64,000 nt of DNA from Gemmatimonadota bacterium. Lineage in GTDB: Bacteria; Gemmatimonadota; Gemmatimonadetes; Gemmatimonadales; GWC2-71-9. The position numbers and the translations under genes are program-made. The stretch covers positions 62,001 to 126,000 of the forward strand of contig QHTT01000067.1 in NCBI GenBank assembly GCA_003220935.1, written 5' to 3'. The notes under the pieces were generated by a model. The model was given only the letters and a program-made list of their open reading frames with translations. It ran no database searches and was not told the DNA's origin. This document shows positions 53,583 to 62,255 of the stretch, one piece after another; within the stretch, counting starts at the first letter, position 1, and every line of letters begins with the position of its first letter.

Positions 53583-55982
53583 ATGGCGCACGAAGGACCG
53601 TCACTCCCCGAGCCGGCCCGGCTCGACGCAATCGCAGCGACACCCCGGTCCCGGGCCCCGACGCGCTACGAGCAGCTGCCCCGGCTCCTGCCGGCAGCGG
53701 AGCCGGACTGGCGCCGCATCCTCGGCGCCATCGGGCGGCGCCGCTGGGTGGTGTTGGCCGTCACGCTGCTTGGGACGGCGGCGGGGGTCGTCGCCGCTGC
53801 CAAGTTCGTCGGGCCGCGCTACCTCGCCCGGGCCCGTCTCTGGGTCGGAGCAGCGGAGCCCAACCCAAACGCCCTCCGCGGCACCACGCCCCCACCCGGG
53901 GCCGAGCGGCTGCTCGGTGTGGCGGCGTGGGTCGATTTCGTCCGGTCGGATGCCGTGCTCGATACCGTCGTGCGCGACGTCCGCCTGTATCTCGATCCCA
54001 GGACCCCGCTCGACGGCACCGCGCTGCTGCGGTTCGGGCTCAAGGACCAGGTGCTGCCGGGACGCTACCGGCTGGAGGTGGATCGCGACGGAGCAGGCTT
54101 TACGCTCTTCTCGGCGCAGGGGGGCGTCGTGCAGCACGGGGAGCGGGGGGATTCGGTCGGCCCCGCGCTGGGGTTTGCGTGGGTGCCGGGGGCGGCTGTG
54201 CTCACGCCGGGACGGCGCATCGAGTTCACGCTCCTCACCCCGCACGACGCCGCGGAGCTGCTCGCGAGCCAGCTGCAGGTGACAACGGACCCGGAGGGGA
54301 CCTTCGTGACCGTCCAACTGACGGGCACCGACCCGCAGTTGACCGCTGCGATCGTGAAGGGGGTGGCGGATCGGACCGTGGCCGTCGCAGCCGACCTGCG
54401 GCGCCACAAGGTGGCGGCGCTCGCCGATATCCTGGGCGAACAGGTGCGGCATGCGCAGGCGAGCCTCACCGCGGCGGAGCTGGCGCTCAAGAGCTTCCGT
54501 GTCCGGGCCGCGGGGGTGCTACCGGCTGGCGTGGCCGCGCCGCCGCCGTCGCCCGCCTTCACGAACGCTTTCGAGCTGCGGGTCGCGGTCGATCAGCTCG
54601 GCCGCGACCGGCAGGCGATCGATCGAGTGCTCGCACAGCAGCCCGATTCGGGGCTGTCGGTGGATGCGCTCGCCGCCATCGACGCCGTGCAGAAGTCACC
54701 TGAGCTGACGCAGGCGCTGAAGGAGCTGACCGACAAGCAGGCCGAGCTTCGCGCCCTGCGCTATACCTACACGGATCAGCACTTCCCCGTCCAGCAGCTG
54801 GCCGACGCCGTAGCGACGCTCGATCGCCGCACGATCCCGGGCATGCTGCGCGCGCTGCGCAACAACCTGGCCGCGCGGGAGCGCGACCTCGGGCAGCGGG
54901 TGGACTCGACGGTCCGCTACCTGAGCAACATCCCGCCGCTCCTGTTTGAGCAGACACGCCTGGAGCGGGAAGTGCAGGTAGCAGGACAGCTCTACGCCTC
55001 GCTCCAGCAGCGCTACGACGAAGCCCGCGTCGCGGAGGCGTCGGCGCTGCCCGACGTCCGCATCCTCGATGCTCCCGTCCAGCCGTACCAGCCGATCGGC
55101 AGCGTCGCACCGTTCCTGGTGATCATGGCCTTCCTGGCGAGTGCCGGCCTGGGCGTGTTGGGTGCCGTGGTGATCGACACGCTCGACCCCCGGTTCCGCG
55201 ATCCTGGTCACGTCACGCAAGGCCTGGGGCTGCGGATCCTGGGCGCGCTCCCCCACTTGAGCCGGGCCGGTAACGGCGAGGGGACCGCGCAGGCCATCGA
55301 AGCGATGCGGACCGTGCGCGTGAAGCTGCAGCATGCCTCCAACGGCGGGAACCCGCTGCTCCTCACCGTCACCAGCCCGGGGGTCGGCGAAGGGAAGTCG
55401 CTCGTCTCGGCAAACCTGGCGCTCGCGTTCGCGTATGCCGGGCTCCGTACGGTCGTGATCGACGGCGACATCCGTCGCGGCGCGCTGCACCGTCTGTTGC
55501 GCGGGAGCCGCCGGCCGGGCCTGACCGATCACCTCACCGGTCGCGCCCCGCTCGAAAAGGTCCTGCAAACGACTCCGTACAAATGTCTGTCGTTCATCGG
55601 GTGCGGATCGCGGATGCACAATTCGCCGGAGCTGTTGAGCGCGGCGACCATGGTCGATCTCCTCGCCGCGCTCCGCAGTCGCTACGACGTGGTTCTGGTC
55701 GACACCGCCCCGCTCGCCGCTGGGGCGGATCCCTACACGATGGCCTCGCTCACCACCAACCTGCTGATGGTGCTGCGGGCGGGGGTCACCGATCTCGAGC
55801 TGGCACAGGCGAAGCTCGAGAGCTTCGAGGATCTGCCCGTGCGGGTCGTCGGCACGGTGCTGAACGACGTGCAGCCGAAAGGAGCGTACCGGTACTATGC
55901 CTATTACGTACCCGGTTACGAGACTAAGGAAGAAGCTGACCTGGGACCGGAGAAGCCGGTGCTCGGAGTCCCAAGTGTCTAG
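53583..55982 (+). CDS. Wzc-type polysaccharide co-polymerase and tyrosine autokinase
   Basis: This inner-membrane protein of 799 residues controls polymer length and export. The ATG at 53583 gives a short cytoplasmic N-terminus, TM1 at ~58-78 (RRWVVLAVTLLGTAAGVVAA), a long periplasmic Wzz-like coiled domain, and TM2 at ~510-530. The C-terminal BY-kinase has Walker A SPGVGEGKSLVSANLAL, Walker A' VVIDGDIRRGALHRLL and Walker B VVLVDTAPL. A Tyr-rich tail (YRYYAYYVPGY) is the expected autophosphorylation cluster. With the SLBB protein downstream (overlapping by 8 nt) it forms a Wzc-Wza pair. Kinase and Wzz parts are fused, as in Proteobacteria. Confidence 0.92.
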   Translation: MAHEGPSLPEPARLDAIAATPRSRAPTRYEQLPRLLPAAEPDWRRILGAIGRRRWVVLAVTLLGTAAGVVAAAKFVGPRYLARARLWVGAAEPNPNALRGTTPPPGAERLLGVAAWVDFVRSDAVLDTVVRDVRLYLDPRTPLDGTALLRFGLKDQVLPGRYRLEVDRDGAGFTLFSAQGGVVQHGERGDSVGPALGFAWVPGAAVLTPGRRIEFTLLTPHDAAELLASQLQVTTDPEGTFVTVQLTGTDPQLTAAIVKGVADRTVAVAADLRRHKVAALADILGEQVRHAQASLTAAELALKSFRVRAAGVLPAGVAAPPPSPAFTNAFELRVAVDQLGRDRQAIDRVLAQQPDSGLSVDALAAIDAVQKSPELTQALKELTDKQAELRALRYTYTDQHFPVQQLADAVATLDRRTIPGMLRALRNNLAARERDLGQRVDSTVRYLSNIPPLLFEQTRLEREVQVAGQLYASLQQRYDEARVAEASALPDVRILDAPVQPYQPIGSVAPFLVIMAFLASAGLGVLGAVVIDTLDPRFRDPGHVTQGLGLRILGALPHLSRAGNGEGTAQAIEAMRTVRVKLQHASNGGNPLLLTVTSPGVGEGKSLVSANLALAFAYAGLRTVVIDGDIRRGALHRLLRGSRRPGLTDHLTGRAPLEKVLQTTPYKCLSFIGCGSRMHNSPELLSAATMVDLLAALRSRYDVVLVDTAPLAAGADPYTMASLTTNLLMVLRAGVTDLELAQAKLESFEDLPVRVVGTVLNDVQPKGAYRYYAYYVPGYETKEEADLGPEKPVLGVPSV

Positions 55983-56796
55983 ACGGGGGAGATCCCGCCC
56001 GGGGGCGGCCGGGCTCATCGCCGCGCTCGCGCTGGTGAGCCCGGCCGCTGCTCCCGCCCAGACCGCGGCCGATTCGCTGGCGCACCGCACCCTCGCCACG
56101 CGGGCCGAACTGGACAGCCTGGCGCGCGTGCTCGCGAGCGCGGGCTCGTCGGCGCAGCGACAGACGCTCGAGCTCGTGCGGGCGCGGCTCGGGGCCGGAG
56201 ACTTTCAAGCGGGGGATCGCATTCTGTTGCAAATCCCCGCGCTCCAGAGTGCGGTGCAGCCCGCTGGAGAGCCAGCGACTCTCGCGGTCGCCGGGCAGCC
56301 GGCCCGCGCCGATACCTTCACCGTCGGTCGGGAGCAGGAGCTCACCCTGCCCGTCGGGGGCACGATCCCGCTGCGGGGCGTGCTCAAGTCCGAGCTTCAG
56401 GGCTACCTCACGGAGCAGCTGAGTCAGTACCTCAAGTACCCGACGCTCCATGCGCGCCCGTTGATCCGGGTGTCGGTCCAAGGCGACGTCCAGCGCCCCG
56501 GCTTCTACTTCATCCCGCCGGACGCCCCGCTGTCCGATGCGCTCATGGCGGCGGGAGGCACGCTCCGGGACGCGAAGGTGAAGGATCTGCGCGTAGAGCG
56601 CAACGGCACCACCATTTTGAAGGGGCGTGCGTTGCAGGAGGCGATGGCTGCGGGTCGGACGCTCGAAACCGTGAACCTGCAGGACGGGGACCAGCTCACG
56701 GTCCCGAGCGGCGGTCAGGTGACGGAGCACATGCGCTTCGTCTGGCTCGTCGTGAGCATCACCGGCGGGATCTACGGCTTGACGCGGCTCTTCTAG
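55975..56796 (+). CDS. Wza-like polysaccharide export protein with SLBB domain
   Basis: This exported protein of 273 residues is expected to build the outer-membrane channel for the polymer. The GTG at 55975 overlaps the kinase stop by 8 nt and gives a signal peptide (GLIAALALVSPAAAPAQ). A polysaccharide export (Poly_export) region at about 70-165 includes FQAGDRILLQ, FTVGREQELTLPVGGTIPLR and GVLKSELQGYLTEQLSQYLK. An SLBB domain follows (VSVQGDVQRPGFYFIPPDAP, LSDALMAAGGTLRDAKV). The C-terminus is a hydrophobic helix (RFVWLVVSITGGIYGLTRLF) like the Wza membrane-spanning helix. It lacks the lipoprotein cysteine of E. coli Wza. Confidence 0.87.
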   Translation: MSRRGRSRPGAAGLIAALALVSPAAAPAQTAADSLAHRTLATRAELDSLARVLASAGSSAQRQTLELVRARLGAGDFQAGDRILLQIPALQSAVQPAGEPATLAVAGQPARADTFTVGREQELTLPVGGTIPLRGVLKSELQGYLTEQLSQYLKYPTLHARPLIRVSVQGDVQRPGFYFIPPDAPLSDALMAAGGTLRDAKVKDLRVERNGTTILKGRALQEAMAAGRTLETVNLQDGDQLTVPSGGQVTEHMRFVWLVVSITGGIYGLTRLF

Positions 56797-56800
56797 CCAT

Positions 56801-56982
56801 GCTCTGCACAAGTCGCGCGAAGTCGGGGGTGGGGGCGTCGCACGCGTCACACGCGAGGGTGCTCGGGCGGCACAATCTGCGCCGAAGCATGGGCGATACC
56901 GAAGCTTCCGTGCCTGCCGTGCACCCTCGCGTGTCAGCGTGCTAGCCCCCACCCCCCCGGGTTCTGGTCACCTCTGCAGAGC
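56801..56982. repeat. Large imperfect palindrome at the end of the surface locus
   Basis: Two 62-nt arms (56801-56862 and 56921-56982) are largely reverse complements. The outermost 8 bp (GCTCTGCA/TGCAGAGC) and the inner ~16 bp (ending ACACGCGAGGGTGC on the left arm) match exactly or almost so, and both arms carry G/C tracts. A 58-nt loop separates them. It lies after the Wza-like stop. It may be a long terminator hairpin, the remnant of a small non-autonomous element, or a structured RNA. Confidence 0.7.
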
Positions 56983-57051
56983 TCCCTAGACGCGCTTCAA
57001 AGCTTGACCCACGCCCCAGCGTGGGAATAAGCCACCCGGCGTGAAAATGGT

Positions 57052-57080
57052 TTGGCGTTCTGGCGCGCGCGCGCTAGCTT
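57052..57080 (+). promoter_or_regulatory. Candidate promoter for yraN, leaderless geometry
   Basis: TTGGCG at 57052-57057 and TAGCTT at 57075-57080 are spaced by 17 nt, and the GTG at 57088 follows the second box by 7 nt. The same hexamer pair lies before hutH (16653-16682), supporting it as a local promoter type. Confidence 0.5.
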
Positions 57081-57087
57081 ATCGCGT

Positions 57088-57480
57088 GTGACGAACGGTG
57101 TGCGCACTGACCCGGCCGCGTGGACCGACGACCGCCACAAGCGCGGCCTCGCCGGCGAGAAACAGGCGATCCAGTACCTCCTGGCCCGCGGTTGGCACAT
57201 CGTGGCGCACCGGTTCCGGGTCGGCCACACGGAGATCGACCTGATCGCCCGCCAGGGAAGCCTGGTGGCCTTCGTCGAGGTGAAGGCGCGGCGAGGAACC
57301 GCGTTCGGCAGCCCGCTCGAAGCCGTGACCGGCGCGAAGCGGCGGGAGCTGGTGAAGGCGGCGCGCGTGTGGGTGGACCGGCACGGGCGGCCGGCGGACG
57401 TCTACCGCTTCGATTGCATCGCAATCATCGACCATAAACTGGAGCATCTGGCGGACGCGTTCCGACCCGGCTGGCGCTGA
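57088..57480 (+). CDS. yraN: YraN-family endonuclease-like protein
   Basis: YraN (UPF0102) is a small protein with a restriction-endonuclease-like fold and a role not yet firmly known; it is often next to recombination or RNase HII genes. From GTG 57088 it has 130 residues. The motif order is typical: [20 protein letters not shown], then the PD-(D/E)xK-like core ([20 protein letters not shown]), and YRFDCIAI near the C-terminus. A longer N-terminus from 57052 is possible but lacks conservation and overlaps the promoter. It is followed by recA after 50 nt. Confidence 0.88.
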   Translation: MTNGVRTDPAAWTDDRHKRGLAGEKQAIQYLLARGWHIVAHRFRVGHTEIDLIARQGSLVAFVEVKARRGTAFGSPLEAVTGAKRRELVKAARVWVDRHGRPADVYRFDCIAIIDHKLEHLADAFRPGWR

Positions 57481-57494
57481 GCGGGCTTTCGGTA

Positions 57495-57500
57495 TATATT
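57495..57500 (+). promoter_or_regulatory. -10 element of a putative recA promoter
   Basis: TATATT stands out in the GC-rich gap between yraN and recA. No good -35 hexamer is present at 16-18 nt upstream, and no LexA-type operator was recognised. A short CCTCCC/GGGGGG hairpin (57505-57519) lies between it and recA. Confidence 0.4.
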
Positions 57501-57545
57501 CGGGCCTCCCATAGGGGGGGCTCCCAACCCATGTCGAGGGTACTC

Positions 57546-58610
57546 ATGGCGGCCGAAAAGGACGTTCCGAGGCTCACCGATGAGCGCAAGAAGGCCCTGA
57601 ACCTCGCCATCACCCAGATCGAGAAGACGTGCGGCAAAGGCGCCATCATGCGGATGGGTGCGGATGCGCCGCGCGTGCGGGTGGAGGCGATTCCCACGGG
57701 CGCGATCAACCTCGACGCGGCCATCGGGATCGGCGGGATCCCGCGTGGCCGGGTGACGGAGATCTTCGGGCCCGAGTCCAGTGGCAAGACCACCCTTGCC
57801 CTGCATGTCGTCGCGAACTCGCAGCGGCAAGGCGGCGCCGCCGCGTACATCGATGCCGAGCACGCACTCGACGTCGAGTACGCCAAGAAGCTCGGGGTGG
57901 ACATCGACAACCTACTTGTCTCCCAGCCCGACACCGGCGAGCAGGGGCTCGAGATCACCGAGATCCTGGTGCGCTCGGGGGCGGTGGACGTGGTGGTGGT
58001 GGACTCGGTGGCGGCGCTCGTTCCCAAGGCCGAGATCGAAGGGGAGATGGGCGACTCGCTCCCCGGCCTGCAGGCGCGTCTCATGAGCCAGGCGCTGCGC
58101 AAGCTCGCTGGCGCGATCAACCGCTCGCGCACTGCCGTAGTGTTCATCAACCAGCTGCGCGAGAAGATCGGGATCATGTTCGGCAACCCCGAGACTACGA
58201 CCGGGGGCCGCGCGCTCAAGTTCTACGCCTCGGTGCGGCTCGACATGCGACGCCTCGGGCCGGTCAAGGAGCGTGAGGTGGTGATCGGCAACCACGTGCG
58301 CGTGAAAGTCGTGAAGAACAAGGTGGCGCCGCCGTTCCGCCAGGCCGAATTCGACATCATGTTCGACGAGGGCATCAGTCACGAGTCGTTGCTCGTGGAC
58401 ATCGCGGCGGAGGCCGGCATCATCGAGAAGTCAGGGGCCTGGTACGCGTACGGCAAGGAGCGCATTGGGCAAGGTCGCGAGAACGCGAAGCTGTATCTCA
58501 AGGACCACGCCGATCTCGCGGTCGAAGTCGAGGCGAAGGTGAAAGAGCACCTCGGCGTGAAGGCCACGGCGGTCGCTGCCGACGAGGAGGCCGCCTCGCC
58601 CGAGGACTGA
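57546..58610 (+). CDS. recA: Recombinase RecA
   Basis: RecA forms the strand-exchange filament and triggers the SOS response. The ATG at 57546 has GAGGG 7 nt upstream and gives 354 residues; an in-frame ATG at 57531 would add five. The core is intact: [20 protein letters not shown], the Walker [11 protein letters not shown] near residue 71, [20 protein letters not shown], loop L1/L2 regions with [20 protein letters not shown], and a C-terminal acidic tail (DEEAASPED). recX follows after one base, the common arrangement. Confidence 0.97.
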   Translation: MAAEKDVPRLTDERKKALNLAITQIEKTCGKGAIMRMGADAPRVRVEAIPTGAINLDAAIGIGGIPRGRVTEIFGPESSGKTTLALHVVANSQRQGGAAAYIDAEHALDVEYAKKLGVDIDNLLVSQPDTGEQGLEITEILVRSGAVDVVVVDSVAALVPKAEIEGEMGDSLPGLQARLMSQALRKLAGAINRSRTAVVFINQLREKIGIMFGNPETTTGGRALKFYASVRLDMRRLGPVKEREVVIGNHVRVKVVKNKVAPPFRQAEFDIMFDEGISHESLLVDIAAEAGIIEKSGAWYAYGKERIGQGRENAKLYLKDHADLAVEVEAKVKEHLGVKATAVAADEEAASPED

Positions 58611-59264
58611 GTGCCCGCCCCGATCCTCACGGGCCTCGCCCCCGATCCGCGGCAGCCTGGCTACCGGCTGGTCGATGTGGACCGGGGGCGATTTGCGTCG
58701 CTGCCGGGCGAGGCGCTGGAGCCGCTCCGGCTCGAGGTCGGGCGGGAGCTCCCGCCGGCGGCGCTGGCGCGGCTGCGGGAGCTCGCGGACATCGAGGCGG
58801 CGTGCCGGGCCGCGCTGCGCGCCCTGGCCCGGCGGTCGCACGCCCGTCTCGACCTGAGCCGCAAGCTGGTGAAGAAGCAGCATCCGCCGGCGGCCGTGGA
58901 GGCGGCGTTGCAGCGGCTCGCGGCGCAGCGCCTCATTGACGACCGGCGCTTTGCGGAGCAGTACGCCGGGGTGCGGGCCGCGCGCGGCCGGGGCCCCTCG
59001 CGCATCGTCAAAGATCTGCTGGCACAGGGGGTCGATCGCCGGACCGCAGAGGAATCGGTGCGCCGCGCGCTCGAGGAAGAGGGTGTGGACCCCGAGGTCG
59101 AGGCGCGCGCGGTCGCGGCGAAACGGGCGCGTCAGCTCGCCGACCTGCCCGTCCCGATCCGCAAGCGGCGCTTGCTCGCGTACCTGGTGCGGCGGGGGTA
59201 CGGAGGGCCGGCGGTGGCGGGGCTGGTGGACGCGCTGTGTGGTGCGCCCGACCCTCGGAGGTAA
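58611..59264 (+). CDS. recX: Regulatory protein RecX
   Basis: RecX binds RecA filaments and inhibits their extension. The 217-residue protein is within the family's long range and has three-helix repeats (AALRALARRSHARLDLSRKL, QRLIDDRRFAEQYAGVRAAR, and the late KRRLLAYLVRRGYGG). The GTG at 58611 directly follows the recA stop, so expression is coupled. The N-terminal ~60 residues are a non-helical extension with a beta-rich pattern. Confidence 0.87.
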   Translation: MPAPILTGLAPDPRQPGYRLVDVDRGRFASLPGEALEPLRLEVGRELPPAALARLRELADIEAACRAALRALARRSHARLDLSRKLVKKQHPPAAVEAALQRLAAQRLIDDRRFAEQYAGVRAARGRGPSRIVKDLLAQGVDRRTAEESVRRALEEEGVDPEVEARAVAAKRARQLADLPVPIRKRRLLAYLVRRGYGGPAVAGLVDALCGAPDPRR

Positions 59265-59301
59265 CTCTCAGCTAGCCTTTCAGTTGCCCCTTGCGGGACG
59301 C

Positions 59302-59307
59302 TATATT
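59302..59307 (+). promoter_or_regulatory. -10 element giving a leaderless alaS transcript
   Basis: TATATT ends 7 nt before the alaS ATG at 59315, so a start site would fall on or next to the initiation codon. The upstream -35 area is poor. The spacing equals that of the yraN promoter. Confidence 0.4.
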
Positions 59308-59314
59308 CACCCGC

Positions 59315-61969
59315 ATGCGCGCCGCCGCCATCCGCCAGCAGTTTCTCGACTACTTCACGGCTCCCCCCCGGCGGCACTGCGCGGTGCCGAGCTCCCCGCT
59401 CGTCCCGGCGGACGACCCCACACTGCTGTTCACCAACGCAGGGATGGTGCAGTTCAAGCGGGTGTTCCAAGGGCTCGAGCGGCGCGACTACGCGCGCGCG
59501 GTGACCTGCCAGAAGTGCGTCCGGGCGGGCGGCAAGCACAACGACCTGGAGCAGGTCGGCCATACCGCCCGTCACCACACCTTCTTCGAGATGCTCGGCA
59601 ACTTCTCCTTCGGTGACTACTTCAAGAAGGAAGCCATCGAATACGCTTGGGAGTGGGTGACGTCGCGGGACTGGCTCGGTATCGCTCCCGAGCGGCTGTA
59701 CGTCACCGTGCACCATAGCGACGACGACGCCCGCCAGCTATGGCGCAGGATCACCGGGATCCCCGACGCCCGCATTTTTGGCCTGGGAGACGCGGACAAC
59801 TTCTGGCAGATGGGGGAGACAGGGCCCTGTGGACCGTGCTCCGAGATACTCGTCGATATGAGGGAGAAGGGAGAGGGGAGATCGACCCCCAGTCTCGACG
59901 ACTTCGTACGGCTCTCCGAGGAAGGGAAGTTCCTCGAGATCTGGAATCTCGTGTTTATGCAGTTCGATCAGCAGGCGGACGGCTCGCGCAAGCCGCTCCC
60001 CGCGCCTTCCGTAGACACGGGGGCCGGCCTCGAGCGAGTGACGTCGATGATGCAGCACGTCCCCTCCGATTACGACACCGACCTGTTCACGCCGATCATC
60101 GAGCGCGCCGTCGAGGTGATCGGAACGCAGTACGACCGCGGGCCGGGCGGCGTATCCTACCGGGTGCTCGCGGATCACGCGCGGGCGGTGGCGTTCCTGC
60201 TCGCCGACGACGTGTATCCGTCGAACGAGGGGCGCGGCTACGTGCTGCGCCGCATCCTGCGGCGCGCGGTGCGCCACGGCTGGCTGCTGGGCCGCCGCGA
60301 GCCGACGCTGGTGCACCTGGTGAACACGGTCGCAGGGGTCATGGGCGACGTGTATCCGGAGTTGGGGCGCAAGCGCAGCCACATCGAGAGCGTGACGCGC
60401 GCCGAAGAAGAGCGCTTCTTCGACACGATCGAAGGGGGGCTGGCGCGCCTGGAGGAGCTGAAGGGCACGAAGGTCATCTCGGGAGACGACGCGTTCAAGC
60501 TGTACGATACCTACGGGTTCCCGATCGATCTGACCCAGTTGATCGCCGCGGAACGGGGCCAAATGGTGGACATCGCGGGGTTTGAGCGGGCGCTGGAAGC
60601 GCAGCGCCAGCGCTCGCGAGGTGTGATCGTGAGTCCCGGAACCGGAGCGGTCACGATTGAAGGACATGCACCCACAGTTGTTGTGAAGCGCGCCGGGGAG
60701 TGGCGCACCGTTAAGCCGAAGAAAAAGCAGAAGTGGGTGGGCTACGAGACGACCCGGGCTGAGACAGATGTCCTCAAGTTTCGCCAAGCCGGCGACCGCG
60801 TCGAGGTCGTGCTGGAGCAGAACCCGTTCTACGCCGAGTCGGGCGGGCAGGTCAGCGATACGGGGCGGGTGAAGGGGGAAGGGTGGGAGCTGGAGGTGTC
60901 CGACGTAAAGAAGGTGGACGGCACGAGCGCCGTCGTCGGGCATTTCGAGCACGAGTTCGCGCCGACTCCCGCGGTTGCCGAGGTGGACGAGCGGCGGCGG
61001 AAGAACATCGAGCGCAACCACACGGCGACGCACCTCGTACACGCGGGCTTGCGGAAGATCCTCGGTGCGCATGTGCGCCAGCAGGGGTCCGTGGTCGCGC
61101 CCGACCGGCTGCGCTTCGACTTCGCGCACCACGGACCGGTCGACGACGCCACGCTCGCGCGCGTCGAAGAGGAGGTGAACACGCACATCTGGGAAAACCT
61201 CGCGGTGGAGACGCGCGAGATGAAGTACAAGGAGGCGATCGCCGCGGGCGCGATGGCGTTTTTCACCGAGAAATACGGCGACATCGTGCGGGTGGTCGAC
61301 GTTCCGGGCGTCTCGCTGGAACTGTGCGGCGGGACCCACGTGCCAGCGACGGGCCAGATCGCCCTGTTCCGCTTCACGCACGAGACGGGGGCGGCCGCGG
61401 GCGTGCGCCGCATCGAGGCGGTCACGGGGCCGCTCGCCTACGAGCTCGTTCGCAAGCTCGAGCGGCAGCTCGACCAGGCGGCTTCCGTTCTCAGGACGCA
61501 GCCAGAGCATCTGGTGCGCCGTATCGAGCAGCTGCTCGAGGAGAACCGCAAGCTCGAGAAGCGCGTCGAGGGACTCGTCAGGGCGGGGGGGGCGACGGCC
61601 ACTGAGGAAACGGTGCAGAGGATCAGGGACGTCGAGGTCTATGTCCATCGCAGCGAGCTTGACGATCGTCGTCAGATCGGCACGATGATGGACTCCTTCC
61701 GCGTGAGTCACCCAAGTGCGGTGTCGATCATCGTATCGGGCACGTCCACCTCCCCTGGCATTCACGTCGGCGTTGCTGATAGTCTCATTCAGAAGGGTCT
61801 CAAAGCAGGCGATATCGTACAGATCATCTCCGCATCGACGGGTGGGAAGGGTGGCGGACGTCCACATTTCGCATCTGGCAGCATCGGTGACGCTGCGAAG
61901 CTCGATTCCGCTTTGAGCCGGTTGCCGCAACTGCTTGGCGACTACATCAAGAAGAGTGACTCGCACTGA
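59315..61969 (+). CDS. alaS: Alanyl-tRNA synthetase
   Basis: AlaS charges tRNA-Ala and edits mischarged Ser/Gly. The ATG at 59315 gives 884 residues, normal length. The class II aminoacylation domain includes LLFTNAGMVQFKRVFQG, ARHHTFFEMLGNFSFGDYFK and QMGETGPCGPCSEI. A short Glu/Lys-rich insertion (REKGEGRSTPSL) precedes FLEIWNLVFMQF. The editing domain has the zinc ligands in RNHTATHLVHAGLRKILG and ELCGGTHVPATG. The C-terminal coiled coil and DHHA1 domain follow, with SASTGGKGGGRPHFASG. All signature motifs are intact. Confidence 0.97.
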   Translation: MRAAAIRQQFLDYFTAPPRRHCAVPSSPLVPADDPTLLFTNAGMVQFKRVFQGLERRDYARAVTCQKCVRAGGKHNDLEQVGHTARHHTFFEMLGNFSFGDYFKKEAIEYAWEWVTSRDWLGIAPERLYVTVHHSDDDARQLWRRITGIPDARIFGLGDADNFWQMGETGPCGPCSEILVDMREKGEGRSTPSLDDFVRLSEEGKFLEIWNLVFMQFDQQADGSRKPLPAPSVDTGAGLERVTSMMQHVPSDYDTDLFTPIIERAVEVIGTQYDRGPGGVSYRVLADHARAVAFLLADDVYPSNEGRGYVLRRILRRAVRHGWLLGRREPTLVHLVNTVAGVMGDVYPELGRKRSHIESVTRAEEERFFDTIEGGLARLEELKGTKVISGDDAFKLYDTYGFPIDLTQLIAAERGQMVDIAGFERALEAQRQRSRGVIVSPGTGAVTIEGHAPTVVVKRAGEWRTVKPKKKQKWVGYETTRAETDVLKFRQAGDRVEVVLEQNPFYAESGGQVSDTGRVKGEGWELEVSDVKKVDGTSAVVGHFEHEFAPTPAVAEVDERRRKNIERNHTATHLVHAGLRKILGAHVRQQGSVVAPDRLRFDFAHHGPVDDATLARVEEEVNTHIWENLAVETREMKYKEAIAAGAMAFFTEKYGDIVRVVDVPGVSLELCGGTHVPATGQIALFRFTHETGAAAGVRRIEAVTGPLAYELVRKLERQLDQAASVLRTQPEHLVRRIEQLLEENRKLEKRVEGLVRAGGATATEETVQRIRDVEVYVHRSELDDRRQIGTMMDSFRVSHPSAVSIIVSGTSTSPGIHVGVADSLIQKGLKAGDIVQIISASTGGKGGGRPHFASGSIGDAAKLDSALSRLPQLLGDYIKKSDSH

Positions 61970-62255
61970 GGTCCTGGCGTGGCTCGAGACCCGGCGACCC
62001 CCTCCGCCTGCGGCCCTGCGCGCTCACGTGGAGGCGGCGGTGACTGACAGCGATGAACCGCTCCCGCAGCATCTCGCCGAGCTCGGTCGCCGCGTGCTGG
62101 TGCGCGTGGTCGAGCGGCCGGGCGGGGGCCGGGAGCTGGCGCTCGATCTACTGGCGGCCGATGCGTTCGTCACCTACGCGTTCGAGGCGCAGGCGGAGGC
62201 GGACGTCGCTGGCCTCGCGACGCTCGCCGAACGGGTCGCGGGAGCGAGGACGTGA
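61956..62255 (+). CDS. Small conserved-looking hypothetical protein
   Basis: This 99-residue acidic, Ala-rich protein is not recognised. The GTG at 61956 overlaps the alaS 3' end by 14 nt, and its stop overlaps the pcrB start by 4 nt, so it sits in a tight gene chain and is probably real. It has no signal peptide or membrane helix. A helical N-terminus (TEVLAWLETRRPPPPAALRA) and a C-terminal amphipathic stretch (EAQAEADVAGLATLAERVAG) suggest an all-alpha fold. Confidence 0.6.
   Translation: MTRTEVLAWLETRRPPPPAALRAHVEAAVTDSDEPLPQHLAELGRRVLVRVVERPGGGRELALDLLAADAFVTYAFEAQAEADVAGLATLAERVAGART

Noticed and set aside
57481..57530. LexA-type SOS operator before recA
   Set aside because: No palindromic operator of a type I know was found; only a TATATT element and a short G/C hairpin are present.
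59738..61966. A 742-codon open frame on the minus strand opposite alaS
   Set aside because: The plus strand encodes a complete alanyl-tRNA synthetase with all motifs; the antisense peptide is His/Arg/Leu-rich and unlike any protein family I know.
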